The notes below the pieces were generated by a model. The model ran no database searches, was not told where the DNA came from, and worked only from the letters and a program-made list of their open reading frames with translations. DNA of 8,555 nt from JBCCTX01 sp964468435 (lineage in GTDB: Bacteria > Bacteroidota > Bacteroidia > J057). Shown one piece after another: positions 1 through 6,871 of this stretch. Every line of letters starts with the position of its first letter. Within the stretch, counting starts at the first letter, position 1. A program made the position numbers and the translations under genes. The stretch covers positions 1-8,555 of the forward strand of contig CAYXVE010000102.1 of assembly GCA_964468435.1 (NCBI GenBank), read 5' to 3'.

Positions 1-4
1 GGAT

Positions 5-22
5 ATATAGTACATATAGTAC
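5..22. repeat. Short tandem repeat, 9 bp x 2
   Basis: The 9-mer ATATAGTAC occurs twice head to tail (5-13 and 14-22), followed by another ACAT. It lies at the very edge of the window, just outside the structured repeat that starts near 35. It could mark an old insertion edge or be chance in AT-rich DNA; the sequence alone does not decide. Confidence 0.5.
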
Positions 23-34
23 ATTTCCCGATGC

Positions 35-175
35 TGACCCCCTTACATGGAATGTGCGGTGGGTCAAGGGGGGTAAGATTTCGTAACGAGAAATTCGGGG
101 TGTCAGTAAATATCCATCAAGTGATCAATGAGCTGAATTAATTTCTGCTCAAATATGTCGCATTGCTTAAAATAT
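35..175. repeat. Structured dispersed repeat, copy 1
   Basis: This noncoding element directly follows the 3' end of the M1 peptidase gene. It consists of a hairpin whose arms are C- and G-runs (CCCCCTT at 38-44 against AAGGGGG at 66-72, with a small ACAT/ATGT inner stem), then a core containing TTTCGTAACGAGAAATTC (79-96 within 78-100), then an AT-rich flank to about 175. The same arrangement in the same orientation recurs at 8181-8320. By hand alignment, 78-160 matches 8223-8305 without gaps at 67 of 83 positions; the first 23 are identical and similarity fades after about 160. On the minus strand the flank could encode a short helical peptide also seen in copy 2. Whether it is a REP-like palindromic repeat, a MITE or an insertion-sequence end cannot be told here. 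Its hairpin lies behind the minus-strand peptidase gene and could help end or stabilise that transcript, but no U-run follows it. Confidence 0.75.
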
Positions 176-217
176 ATCACACTACCAACTTCTAATGGGC
201 TTGACTGCGGCCAAGCT

Positions 218-2074
218 CTAGTTGTTGGTCCATGTGTTGTCTTCACGGTTGATGTCTGCCATGCGCAGACTGGGATCAATGTCAATCTGACGTATTTCAC
301 TGAGTGGCCGGTCTATTTCCAGCGTGTAAGTTGGGTTTACCCAAGGCCAGTCTTCCCAGACTGTGAAGGTCATTTCTTCTTCGTAAAAATCCTCTTCTTT
401 TTCTCCTCGCAAGATCCTCAATGGTACATAAAACAGTTCTTTCTCTTCACTTTCATATGTTACTACCAGATCTATGGGCATAGGCATCAATCCTTTATTA
501 GCCAGTTGTACATATGTTTTTCTTTCATTTTCCCAAACCGAATCGACAGCATAATCAATAAACTTGGTAGAATAGATCCAGTACTCCAGATACCAGTCTA
601 GTTCCAGCCCTGATTCTTTTTCCATGACGCGCTTGAAATCACGAGGTTCAGGATGCTTGTATTTCCAGGTGTAGAAATAGCGCTTTATCCCATCAAAAAA
701 GGTAGATTTTCCAATGATATAACTGAGCTGATGCAGGAAAACTGCTCCCTTGGAGTATGCTGCTGTAGAATAGGCTGCATTAAACAGATAATGATCGGAA
801 TGTGTGCTGGAAGGTTCTTCAATGCCTGCTTTGACGATGTTTTCATATCCTCTGTAGCTACCGCCCATAGGGTTGAGGGCATTTCTGTCGTAGAGAATAT
901 CTTGTACATACGCACTTGCATAGGAAGTAAAGCCCTCATCCATCCAGGGATATTTGGCTTCGTTGTTTCCCAGTACCATTTGATACCAGCTATGTATTAC
1001 CTCGTGTACAGTCACGCCTACCAGCCCGCTCAAGCTGCGTCCGCCTGTGATCATGGTCAGCATGGCGTATTCCATACCACCATCGCCTCCCTGTACCACA
1101 GAATAAGTGGGATAAGGGTACTCCCCAAAGGTTTCATTCATGATCTGAAATAGACGTTCAGCATATCCTTGTAACTCCTTCCAGTTCTGTATAACTTCCT
1201 CATCCTCTGGCTGATAGAAGAAGTGTACAACCGGACCACCTTCTACCTGCATGATGTCATGGGCATAATCGGGATCTGCGCTCCAGGCAAAGTCATGAAC
1301 ATTTTCAGCTACAAAATGCCAGGTAAGTCTGTCAGAACCGGGTCTTTCTACAGGTTCGCCTCCAGTATCGTAGCCATGGCCACATTCTACCGGATTTTGC
1401 AGTAGGCCAGAACCTGCTACGACATAAGTGGAATCTATGGTGATCTTTACATCATAATCTCCCCAAACCCCGTGAAACTCTCTTCCAACATAGGGATGTG
1501 CATGCCATCCCTCGCGATCGTATTCACACATCTTGGGATACCACTGGGTCATAGTATAAGCGATTCCTTCTCGGCTATCTCTGCCTGATCTACGGATCTG
1601 CAGGGGCACCTGCCCTTCGAAGTTCATCTCGAAGACAGCGGATTTACCAGGAAGGATTGGCTCGGCGAGTTCTACCTCCAAGATGGTTCCCACAACTTCG
1701 TATTCCAGGGATTGTCCATCTTGGACAAGGGATTGTATTTTTTGGTAGCCTATTTCCTCCGGGGACAGTTTGAAAATGCGGTCCTGTACCCTGCGATCGG
1801 GGTCTGCAATAGTGCGGGAACGAACATCCATCATACTGTTGGGCTGGAAAGCATTGAAAAACAGGTAATAAAAAGCTTTTTTCAGTGTATCGGGTGAATT
1901 GTTGTAATAAGTAAGGGTCTGCTCACCTGTAAACCGATGATTGGATACATCAAAATCGATATCCATCTGGTATGCTACCCGCTGCTGCCAGTATCCTGGC
2001 TGAGCAACTGTACAGGAGAGCATCAACATATTAGTCAGCGCTCCAAAGAGGAACTGCTTGAAAAGGTATTTCAT
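218..2074 (-). CDS. Secreted M1 family metallopeptidase (aminopeptidase-like)
   Basis: This 618-residue zinc peptidase of the M1 (gluzincin) family probably removes N-terminal residues from peptides outside the cytoplasm. The zinc site HExxH-X18-E is complete: H357, E358, H361 and E380. An exopeptidase-type motif GGMEYAM sits at 332-338 (Y in place of N in the classical GxMEN), and Y440 in YSKG fits the transition-state tyrosine. The N-terminus (about 1-24) is a signal peptide; cleavage after VA at 23-24 is plausible, and C21 after LS is only a weak lipobox, so lipoprotein status is open. About 25-220 fits the N-terminal beta domain, 285-500 the catalytic domain, and the rest a C-terminal beta-rich domain. 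The length suits short LTA4H-like bacterial members rather than ~870-residue PepN. The start is supported by the signal peptide following at once; no Shine-Dalgarno is seen, as usual in Bacteroidota. Exact substrate is unknown. Confidence 0.95.
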   Translation of the reverse strand: MKYLFKQFLFGALTNMLMLSCTVAQPGYWQQRVAYQMDIDFDVSNHRFTGEQTLTYYNNSPDTLKKAFYYLFFNAFQPNSMMDVRSRTIADPDRRVQDRIFKLSPEEIGYQKIQSLVQDGQSLEYEVVGTILEVELAEPILPGKSAVFEMNFEGQVPLQIRRSGRDSREGIAYTMTQWYPKMCEYDREGWHAHPYVGREFHGVWGDYDVKITIDSTYVVAGSGLLQNPVECGHGYDTGGEPVERPGSDRLTWHFVAENVHDFAWSADPDYAHDIMQVEGGPVVHFFYQPEDEEVIQNWKELQGYAERLFQIMNETFGEYPYPTYSVVQGGDGGMEYAMLTMITGGRSLSGLVGVTVHEVIHSWYQMVLGNNEAKYPWMDEGFTSYASAYVQDILYDRNALNPMGGSYRGYENIVKAGIEEPSSTHSDHYLFNAAYSTAAYSKGAVFLHQLSYIIGKSTFFDGIKRYFYTWKYKHPEPRDFKRVMEKESGLELDWYLEYWIYSTKFIDYAVDSVWENERKTYVQLANKGLMPMPIDLVVTYESEEKELFYVPLRILRGEKEEDFYEEEMTFTVWEDWPWVNPTYTLEIDRPLSEIRQIDIDPSLRMADINREDNTWTNN

Positions 2075-2177
2075 CTTTAGTCTAGATTTAAAAATGTTTT
2101 TTAAATTCCTAATATAAAAAAAAGTTGGATACCCACCCGTTTAATAAGCTATTTCAAATCCGGGAGAGACAGGCAAC

Positions 2178-2390
2178 TCATGACGATTTATGAGGTTTCA
2201 GCAAGCTTACTCCTAGTATGATCAGCCCTGCTGCCAGGATAAACAACCTAGATAAATCAGTATAACCAGGGAACTGGGAGACTGAACACTTTCGCAGATG
2301 GCAGAAGCAAAAAACTCCTCCATATTCGATGGTGGGAATGGTGATGAGTGTGAGACCACACATGATGCGGGTGGTAGGGGAGATGTACAT
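2178..2390 (-). pseudogene. Decayed small membrane protein, internal deletion and frameshift
   Basis: The 70-codon frame starts like an intact membrane protein (MYISPTTRIMCGLTL, then IPTIEYGGVF) and ends with a second hydrophobic segment (LFILAAGLIILGVSLL), but the middle, CFCHLRKCSVSQFPG, looks like out-of-frame sequence. One frame over on the same strand, 2248-2328 reads FFASAIC..., then SSLVILIYLG, which has the right character and runs out just where the first frame turns hydrophobic again. The simplest reading is an ancestral gene that lost a central block (joined near a T6 run at 2313-2318) and then suffered a frameshift near 2248-2258. From memory, Bacteroidota have a conserved ~140-residue four-helix membrane protein with a similar YGG N-terminus, a central RAGHAH segment and a C-terminus of this kind; the missing part would be that segment. 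The family is of unknown function. The alternative is a genuine short two-helix protein. Confidence 0.55.
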
Positions 2391-2416
2391 AGGAGTATCA
2401 TTTTATGATAAAATTG

Positions 2417-2490
2417 AGACGCAGATTTAACTGAAATACCTATCGGATGAGGTTTTGGATATCTTTTCAGTATGAGAAATATCTGCGTCT
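2417..2490 (-). terminator. Long hairpin behind pgk, probable terminator
   Basis: A perfect 10-bp inverted repeat, AGACGCAGAT (2417-2426) and ATCTGCGTCT (2481-2490), encloses a second 7-bp stem, ACTGAAA (2430-2436) and TTTCAGT (2465-2471), and a third TATC/GATA pairing (2441-2444 with 2458-2461). In the pgk transcript it begins about 20 bases after the stop codon and is followed by CAATTTTATC, a modest U-rich tract. That fits an intrinsic terminator or 3'-end-stabilising structure for pgk. The weak U-run and the large internal loop between the two stems lower the certainty. Confidence 0.5.
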
Positions 2491-2511
2491 GTATTACTAT
2501 TTCCATGCATA

Positions 2512-3699
2512 CTATCCCAGTGCTGCGATACCGGGCAGGGTTTTACCCTCTAGATATTCCAGCAGGGCACCACCGCCTGTAGAGACATAGGATACCTTAT
2601 CTTCGAGTCCAGCTTGGGCTATGGCAGCGGCCGAGTCTCCTCCTCCGATGAGGGTAAAGGCTCCCTTTTCGGTAGCGCTTACCACAGCTTCGGCGATGGC
2701 GAAGGTGCCTTTGGCAAAGCTTTCCATCTCAAAAACGCCCATAGGGCCGTTCCAAAGGATGGTTTTACCATCCAGGATGGTATCATGGAAGAATTCAAAG
2801 GTCTTCGGACCGATATCTAATCCCATCATATCCTTGGGGAAATCTTCATTGCGTACTACCTTGATGGTGCCATCTTCACCAAATTTATCAGATACCACTG
2901 AATCTACAGGCGTAAGTACCTTAACGTTTTTCTGCTGTGCTGTTTTGAATACCTGGGCAGCAGTAGCCAGTTTGTCTTCCTCCAGGAGAGAGGTACCTAT
3001 CTCGTAGCCTTTGGCTTTGAGGAAGGTGTATGCCATACCTCCTCCAATGATTAGGTAGTCGATACGATCGAGCAGGTTCTCGATGATCAAAATTTTATCC
3101 GATACCTTAGCTCCCCCCATGATGGCTACTACAGGCTTATCATCACTTTTTAGTACTTTTTCTGCATTTTCAATTTCCTTCTTCAGCAACAGACCACAAT
3201 ATTTTTTCTCACCAAAAAATTCAGCAACTGTGGTCGTACTGGCATGTGCCCGGTGAGCACTTCCAAAAGCATCATTTACATAGATATCTCCGTGTTTAGC
3301 CAGTTTTTCTGCAAAAACCTTATCTCCTTTTTTTTCCTCTTTGTGAAAGCGTACATTTTCCAGCAGCAATACCTGACCGGGTTTGAAGTTGGTACTTATC
3401 TCAAATGCTTCATCACCGATACAATCATCAGCAAAGAGGATCTCACTATCAATATATTTTTTGATCGCGGGGATCGTATGGCGCAGGCTGAGCTTATCCT
3501 TTACTTCGCCCTTTGGGCGTCCCAGGTGAGACATGAGCACCACGCTCCCACCGTTATCCAATACATGCTTGAGCGTAGGAATAGATTCTCGAATACGTCT
3601 GTCGTCAGTTACTTCCTGATTGTCATTTAATGGAACGTTATAATCCACACGTATAAGAACGCGTTTTCCAGAAATTGAGGCTTCGTCAATAAACTTCAT
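2512..3699 (-). CDS. pgk: Phosphoglycerate kinase
   Basis: This enzyme transfers a phosphate between 1,3-bisphosphoglycerate plus ADP and 3-phosphoglycerate plus ATP in cytoplasmic glycolysis and gluconeogenesis. All family landmarks are present: RVDYNVP (17-23), the basic patch R34/R35, SHLGRPKG (57-64), ENVRFHKEE (114-122), NDAFGSAHRAHAS (142-154), GGAKVSDK with K198 (195-202), WNGPMGVFE (316-324), GGGDSAAA (352-359) and the C-terminal STGGGALLEYLEG (373-385). The 395-residue length is normal for a bacterial monofunctional enzyme, and the protein is intact. The ATG is preceded by no Shine-Dalgarno. The gene seems to be a single unit: 236 noncoding bases separate it from thiD upstream and a probable terminator hairpin follows it. 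Its product 3-phosphoglycerate is the substrate of the serA half of the fusion encoded 1.2 kb away on the other strand. Identification is certain. Confidence 0.99.
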   Translation of the reverse strand: MKFIDEASISGKRVLIRVDYNVPLNDNQEVTDDRRIRESIPTLKHVLDNGGSVVLMSHLGRPKGEVKDKLSLRHTIPAIKKYIDSEILFADDCIGDEAFEISTNFKPGQVLLLENVRFHKEEKKGDKVFAEKLAKHGDIYVNDAFGSAHRAHASTTTVAEFFGEKKYCGLLLKKEIENAEKVLKSDDKPVVAIMGGAKVSDKILIIENLLDRIDYLIIGGGMAYTFLKAKGYEIGTSLLEEDKLATAAQVFKTAQQKNVKVLTPVDSVVSDKFGEDGTIKVVRNEDFPKDMMGLDIGPKTFEFFHDTILDGKTILWNGPMGVFEMESFAKGTFAIAEAVVSATEKGAFTLIGGGDSAAAIAQAGLEDKVSYVSTGGGALLEYLEGKTLPGIAALG

Positions 3700-3935
3700 A
3701 GGTCGAAGGTTGATATTTTAGGTTAAACTGCTCGAAAATAATAAAATATCTGGTAGGGTAAATGGTTTTTTAGCTGGGAGACAATAGCTCCTGGTTTACA
3801 GACGACAGCTGTCATGTATGTAATGATTACTCTCTGCATCGTTTAATTATTCCAAGTAAATCCGCACGCCCCAACGCCCTTTATGTTAAACGCTCGGAGT
3901 GAAATAGGTGACTTATTCATAGGTCTGTATCTGCT
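3700..3935 (-). promoter_or_regulatory. Upstream region of pgk with palindromes
   Basis: These 236 noncoding bases lie between the end of thiD and the start of pgk, both on the minus strand. They contain a perfect 10-bp palindrome GACAGCTGTC (3804-3813), an adjacent GTAAT-G-ATTAC palindrome (3819-3829), and a wobble-rich hairpin TAGCTGGGAG/CTCCTGGTTTA (about 3771-3798). On the minus strand a TATTTTCG element (3732-3739), with TTTA about 18 bases before it, loosely resembles the Bacteroidota -33/-7 promoter (TTTG, TAnnTTTG). The match is weak, so the promoter position is tentative. No convincing thiD terminator is seen: the hairpin here is followed by A, not U, in that direction. A 25-codon open frame in this stretch has no support as a gene. 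Confidence 0.35.
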
Positions 3936-4778
3936 TTAATGATCTGTACTTTTCATAGAAACCATAGGCTTTGGCTCAAAAAAGTGATTAACCGGACCGC
4001 GTCCTCTACCGGTAGTGACATCTTTACCTGCTTCGATGGACTGATGGATATAAGTATGTGCCATCTGGATGGCTTCTGTGAGGTTGTGCCCAAGAGCAAG
4101 GTAGGAAGCTATTGCAGATGACATGGTACAACCCGTGCCATGCGTATTTCGTGTTTCTATATAGGTATCATACAGAAATAGCGGCTCTTCCATTTCGCTG
4201 GACAAAAATACATCTACCATGCGATCTCCCCGCAGATGTCCTCCTTTGAGCAGCACTGACAGACTACCCAGAAGCAGCAGTTGCTGTGCAGCTTCCAGCA
4301 TGTGATCCTGATCCGGTATAGCTTTGCCCAGCAGTATCTCTGCTTCGGGTATATTGGGGGTGATAACAGTCGCTAGTGGAAAAAGCTCATAGGTAAGAAT
4401 TTCTATTGTATGGTCCTGAATAAGCTTATCGCCACTGGAAGCTACCATGACAGGGTCCAGTACCAGCCATGGGGATACGTTTTTATGTGTTGAAAGACCC
4501 CGCTTGACACTGCGAATAATATCTACATCGTGAAGCATACCGACCTTGATCGCATCGGTGCCAATATCATCCAGTACAACTTTAATCTGTTGTTCGACAA
4601 TGTGTGGAGGTACAGGATGTATGGCAGATACACCCAGGGTATTTTGACAGGTAACGGCAGTGATCGCGCTCATTCCGTAGCATCCTAGGGATGAAATGGT
4701 TTTCAAATCTGCCTGAATTCCAGCGCCTCCGCTACTGTCTGATCCAGCTATGGTTAATACTTTGGGGTAGCTAATCAT
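3936..4778 (-). CDS. thiD: Hydroxymethylpyrimidine / phosphomethylpyrimidine kinase
   Basis: This ribokinase-fold kinase phosphorylates 4-amino-5-hydroxymethyl-2-methylpyrimidine and then its monophosphate, giving the pyrimidine diphosphate that joins the thiazole in thiamine synthesis. Visible motifs are AGSDSSGGAGIQADLKT (11-27), TAVTCQNTLGV with Q45 at the pyrimidine-contact position (40-50), VGML with M81, LDPVMVASSGDKL (107-119), TPNIPEAEILLG (140-151), KGGH (178-181) and the anion-hole/catalytic segment THGTGCTMSSAIA (212-224, catalytic C217), ending in GRGRGPVNHFF. The 280-residue length is slightly above the usual ~265 because of a short C-terminal tail. It stands alone, with no other thiamine gene in the window, so a salvage role is as likely as de novo synthesis. 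No TPP-riboswitch signature is seen in its leader. Some ThiD-like proteins act as pyridoxal kinases; Q45 and M81 favour ThiD. Confidence 0.95.
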   Translation of the reverse strand: MISYPKVLTIAGSDSSGGAGIQADLKTISSLGCYGMSAITAVTCQNTLGVSAIHPVPPHIVEQQIKVVLDDIGTDAIKVGMLHDVDIIRSVKRGLSTHKNVSPWLVLDPVMVASSGDKLIQDHTIEILTYELFPLATVITPNIPEAEILLGKAIPDQDHMLEAAQQLLLLGSLSVLLKGGHLRGDRMVDVFLSSEMEEPLFLYDTYIETRNTHGTGCTMSSAIASYLALGHNLTEAIQMAHTYIHQSIEAGKDVTTGRGRGPVNHFFEPKPMVSMKSTDH

Positions 4779-4947
4779 TTATTTATGGTAAGATTACTTG
4801 TGATAAACAGAAAAATTGTGTATTAGTTTATCGCATTTATTCAGGATAATATCTTGCGATTAGATATCCAAAAATTGTAGATGCGAATTGAATTTTACGC
4901 ATATATTTGTTTGAAATTTTTATCATATAAATCATTTTATCATTCTT
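4779..4947. promoter_or_regulatory. Divergent promoter region thiD / serB-serA
   Basis: This AT-rich 169-bp stretch must carry the start signals of both divergent genes. On the plus strand two TTTG elements (4906-4909 and 4910-4913) are followed, about 18 bases on, by TAAATCAT (4928-4935), a poor match to the Bacteroidota -7 box; it would give a very short leader before the ATG at 4948. Neither gene has a purine-rich Shine-Dalgarno. I could not place a convincing minus-strand promoter for thiD. No TPP or other known riboswitch core was recognised. Confidence 0.4.
4800..4834 (-). promoter_or_regulatory. Leader hairpin or operator upstream of thiD
   Basis: GATAAAC (4802-4808) and GTTTATC (4826-4832) form a perfect 7-bp inverted repeat, extended to 9 pairs by a wobble and a G-C pair (4800-4834), with a 17-base spacer. 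It lies about 22 bases before the thiD ATG, so it is either a leader stem-loop near the ribosome site or a dyad operator. Being AT-rich, it could also be chance. Confidence 0.35.
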
Positions 4948-6840
4948 ATGATTGATAACAAACACATCGTTATTGACTTTGATAGCACCTTTTTACAGGT
5001 GGAAGCCTTGGAAGAACTTGCTGATATTGCCCTGAGCCAGCGTCCTGACAAAGATCACGTGTTGAATGAAATCAAGGAAATTACCTCTTTGGGCGTAGAT
5101 GGAAAAATTCCCTTCAACGAATCCCTTTCCAGGAGGGTAGGCGTCATCAAGGCGCACAAAGACCATCTTCCTGTTCTAATAGACCGTCTAAAGGAAAAAG
5201 TATCCATTTCCATACAGCGCAACCGGGACTTTTTTGAACGGTATCGTGGAAATATTTTTGTGATCTCCAATGGTTTCCGCGAATTTATAGAACCTGTTGT
5301 AGTCGAATATCACATTTCTCCGGATCAGATCCGTGCCAATAGTTTCCGCTTTGATGAATCGGGAAATATTGTCGGATTTGATGATGAAAACCTCCTTGCA
5401 CACAGTAAGGGCAAGTCTAAGATTTTACAATCTCTGGGGCTTCCCGGTGAGATCTACGTGATCGGTGATTCTTACACGGATTATGAAATGAAAGAGGCCG
5501 GAGTAGCCCATAAGTTTTTTGCCTTCACTGAAAATGTACTGAGGGAAAATATTCTGGACAAAGCCGATCATGTTACGCCCAGTTTTGATGAATTCTTGTA
5601 TGTCAACAAATTACCTATGGCATTATCTTATCCTAAAAATCGTATCAAATTCTTGTTGCTTGAAAATATCCATCCTTATGCCGCAAAAGTACTTACAGAG
5701 GAAGGTTTCCTAGTGGAAACCATGGGCAGGGCGCTAAGTGAAGATGAGCTATGTGATGCGATCAAAGATGTATCTGTGATCGGCATTCGTTCTAAAACAA
5801 ACATAACTCCCAAAGTTCTTCAACATGCCAACAGACTCATGGTCGTGGGAGCCTTCTGTATTGGTACCAATCAGATTGATCTGCCTGCCTGTGCAGAGAA
5901 AGGGGTTGTGGCATTCAATGCTCCGTATAGTAACACGCGCTCTGTAGTGGAACTAGCCATTGGCCAGATCATTATGCTCATGCGTCGCATACCGGAAATG
6001 AATCGTGCCATGCACGAAGGAAAGTGGAATAAGTCTGCCAAAAACAGCTACGAGGTTCGTGGTAAGAAGCTAGGTATTGTCGGCTATGGCAATATCGGGG
6101 CACAACTGTCTGTGCTAGCAGAATCAATGGGAATGGATGTGTATTACTACGATGTCCTGGAGAAGCTGGCACTGGGTAATGCTACCAAATGCAACACTTT
6201 AGATGAATTGCTGGAGACGGTAGATGTCGTTACGCTACACGTGGACGGCAGACCAGAAAACAAAGATATTTTTGGAGCGAGGGAATTTGACAAGATGAGA
6301 CCTGGATCAATCTTTTTGAACCTGAGCCGTGGGTTTGTCGTGGATATTGAAGCACTGGCAGAGCGTTTGCGCAATGGATATCTACTGGGAGCATCTATTG
6401 ATGTATACCCCAAGGAGCCCAAGTCTCGCCAGGCGGACTACCAGAATGTCCTGACGGGTATTCCCAATCTGATCATGACCCCGCACATTGGCGGTAGTAC
6501 GCAGGAAGCTCAGCGCAATATCGCCGAGTATGTCCCTAATCGCATCATGGATTATATCAACAATGGAAGTACCTTTGGCAGTGTCAACTTCCCCAATGTG
6601 CAGCTTCCAATGTTGCAAAATGCACATCGTCTGCTGCATATCCACGAGAATGTACCTGGGGTACTTTCCCAGATCAATCGCGTTCTCAGCGATCATGGTA
6701 CCAACATTACTGGCCAGTACCTCAAGACCAATGAGCAGGTGGGCTATGTGATCACCGATATTGATAAGGAGTACAATGATGAGGTATTACGCAATCTGAA
6801 GAAAATCAATCACACAATCAAGTTCCGGGTGTTGTATTAA
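4948..6840 (+). CDS. serA: SerB-like phosphatase fused to D-3-phosphoglycerate dehydrogenase
   Basis: This 630-residue protein joins two serine-synthesis modules. Residues 1-215 are a HAD phosphatase resembling phosphoserine phosphatase: DFDST with D10/D12, E19, F56 and R63 in the cap, S107 in VISNGF, K154, and GDSYTD with D174/D178. Residues 225-630 align along the whole 410-residue E. coli SerA type: R281 in GIRSKT, the NAD-binding GYGNIG (379-384) with D402, R461 in LSRGFVVD, E490 and H513 in TPHIGGST. The ACT domain (about 558-630) keeps H566, N568 and N586, equivalent to the serine-binding H344, N346 and N364 of E. coli SerA. The dehydrogenase half oxidises 3-phosphoglycerate to phosphohydroxypyruvate, with serine feedback expected. 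Phosphoserine hydrolysis by the first half is inferred; two loop residues differ from classical SerB (N108 for Gly, T177 for Asn). The frame runs unbroken through the linker, so this is a true fusion, and from memory it is widespread in Bacteroidota. The ATG starts right at the HAD domain. Confidence 0.96.
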   Translation: MIDNKHIVIDFDSTFLQVEALEELADIALSQRPDKDHVLNEIKEITSLGVDGKIPFNESLSRRVGVIKAHKDHLPVLIDRLKEKVSISIQRNRDFFERYRGNIFVISNGFREFIEPVVVEYHISPDQIRANSFRFDESGNIVGFDDENLLAHSKGKSKILQSLGLPGEIYVIGDSYTDYEMKEAGVAHKFFAFTENVLRENILDKADHVTPSFDEFLYVNKLPMALSYPKNRIKFLLLENIHPYAAKVLTEEGFLVETMGRALSEDELCDAIKDVSVIGIRSKTNITPKVLQHANRLMVVGAFCIGTNQIDLPACAEKGVVAFNAPYSNTRSVVELAIGQIIMLMRRIPEMNRAMHEGKWNKSAKNSYEVRGKKLGIVGYGNIGAQLSVLAESMGMDVYYYDVLEKLALGNATKCNTLDELLETVDVVTLHVDGRPENKDIFGAREFDKMRPGSIFLNLSRGFVVDIEALAERLRNGYLLGASIDVYPKEPKSRQADYQNVLTGIPNLIMTPHIGGSTQEAQRNIAEYVPNRIMDYINNGSTFGSVNFPNVQLPMLQNAHRLLHIHENVPGVLSQINRVLSDHGTNITGQYLKTNEQVGYVITDIDKEYNDEVLRNLKKINHTIKFRVLY

Positions 6841-6871
6841 GATATTGAGAAGCCTGCTCCAAAAAGGGTGG

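Noticed and set aside
35..175. CRISPR array
   Set aside because: Only two copies about 8 kb apart, with no regular spacers and no cas genes.
103..300. 65-codon minus-strand ORF overlapping the M1 gene end
   Set aside because: Its first half is an out-of-frame shadow of the peptidase C-terminus; only the last ~20 codons, shared with copy 2, are interesting and are reported as a repeat feature.
155..601. Long plus-strand ORFs antisense to the M1 peptidase (also 653-1153)
   Set aside because: Antisense shadows of a gene with complete catalytic motifs; no domain features or independent start signals.
2222..2506. 94-codon minus-strand ORF next to pgk
   Set aside because: Most of it reads poorly and it overlaps the pgk 3' hairpin; only the SSLVILIYLG part is meaningful, as the displaced frame of the decayed membrane protein.
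3846..3863. Near-identical 18-mer (TTATTCCAAGTAAATCCG) to 8394-8411
   Set aside because: Sixteen of 18 bases match, but one copy is the coding end of the edge membrane protein and similarity does not extend; likely chance.
3700..3935. 25-codon ORF (MNKSPISLRAF...) between thiD and pgk
   Set aside because: Too short, with no family resemblance and no start signal; noncoding is the simpler reading.
4779..4860. TPP riboswitch in the thiD leader
   Set aside because: Neither the CTGAGA nor the ACCTGA-type conserved core could be found on the minus strand; only an AT-rich stem-loop is present.
2512..6840. A pgk-thiD-serA operon
   Set aside because: serB-serA is divergent from thiD and pgk, and pgk is separated from thiD by 236 noncoding bases, so only a neighbourhood link exists.
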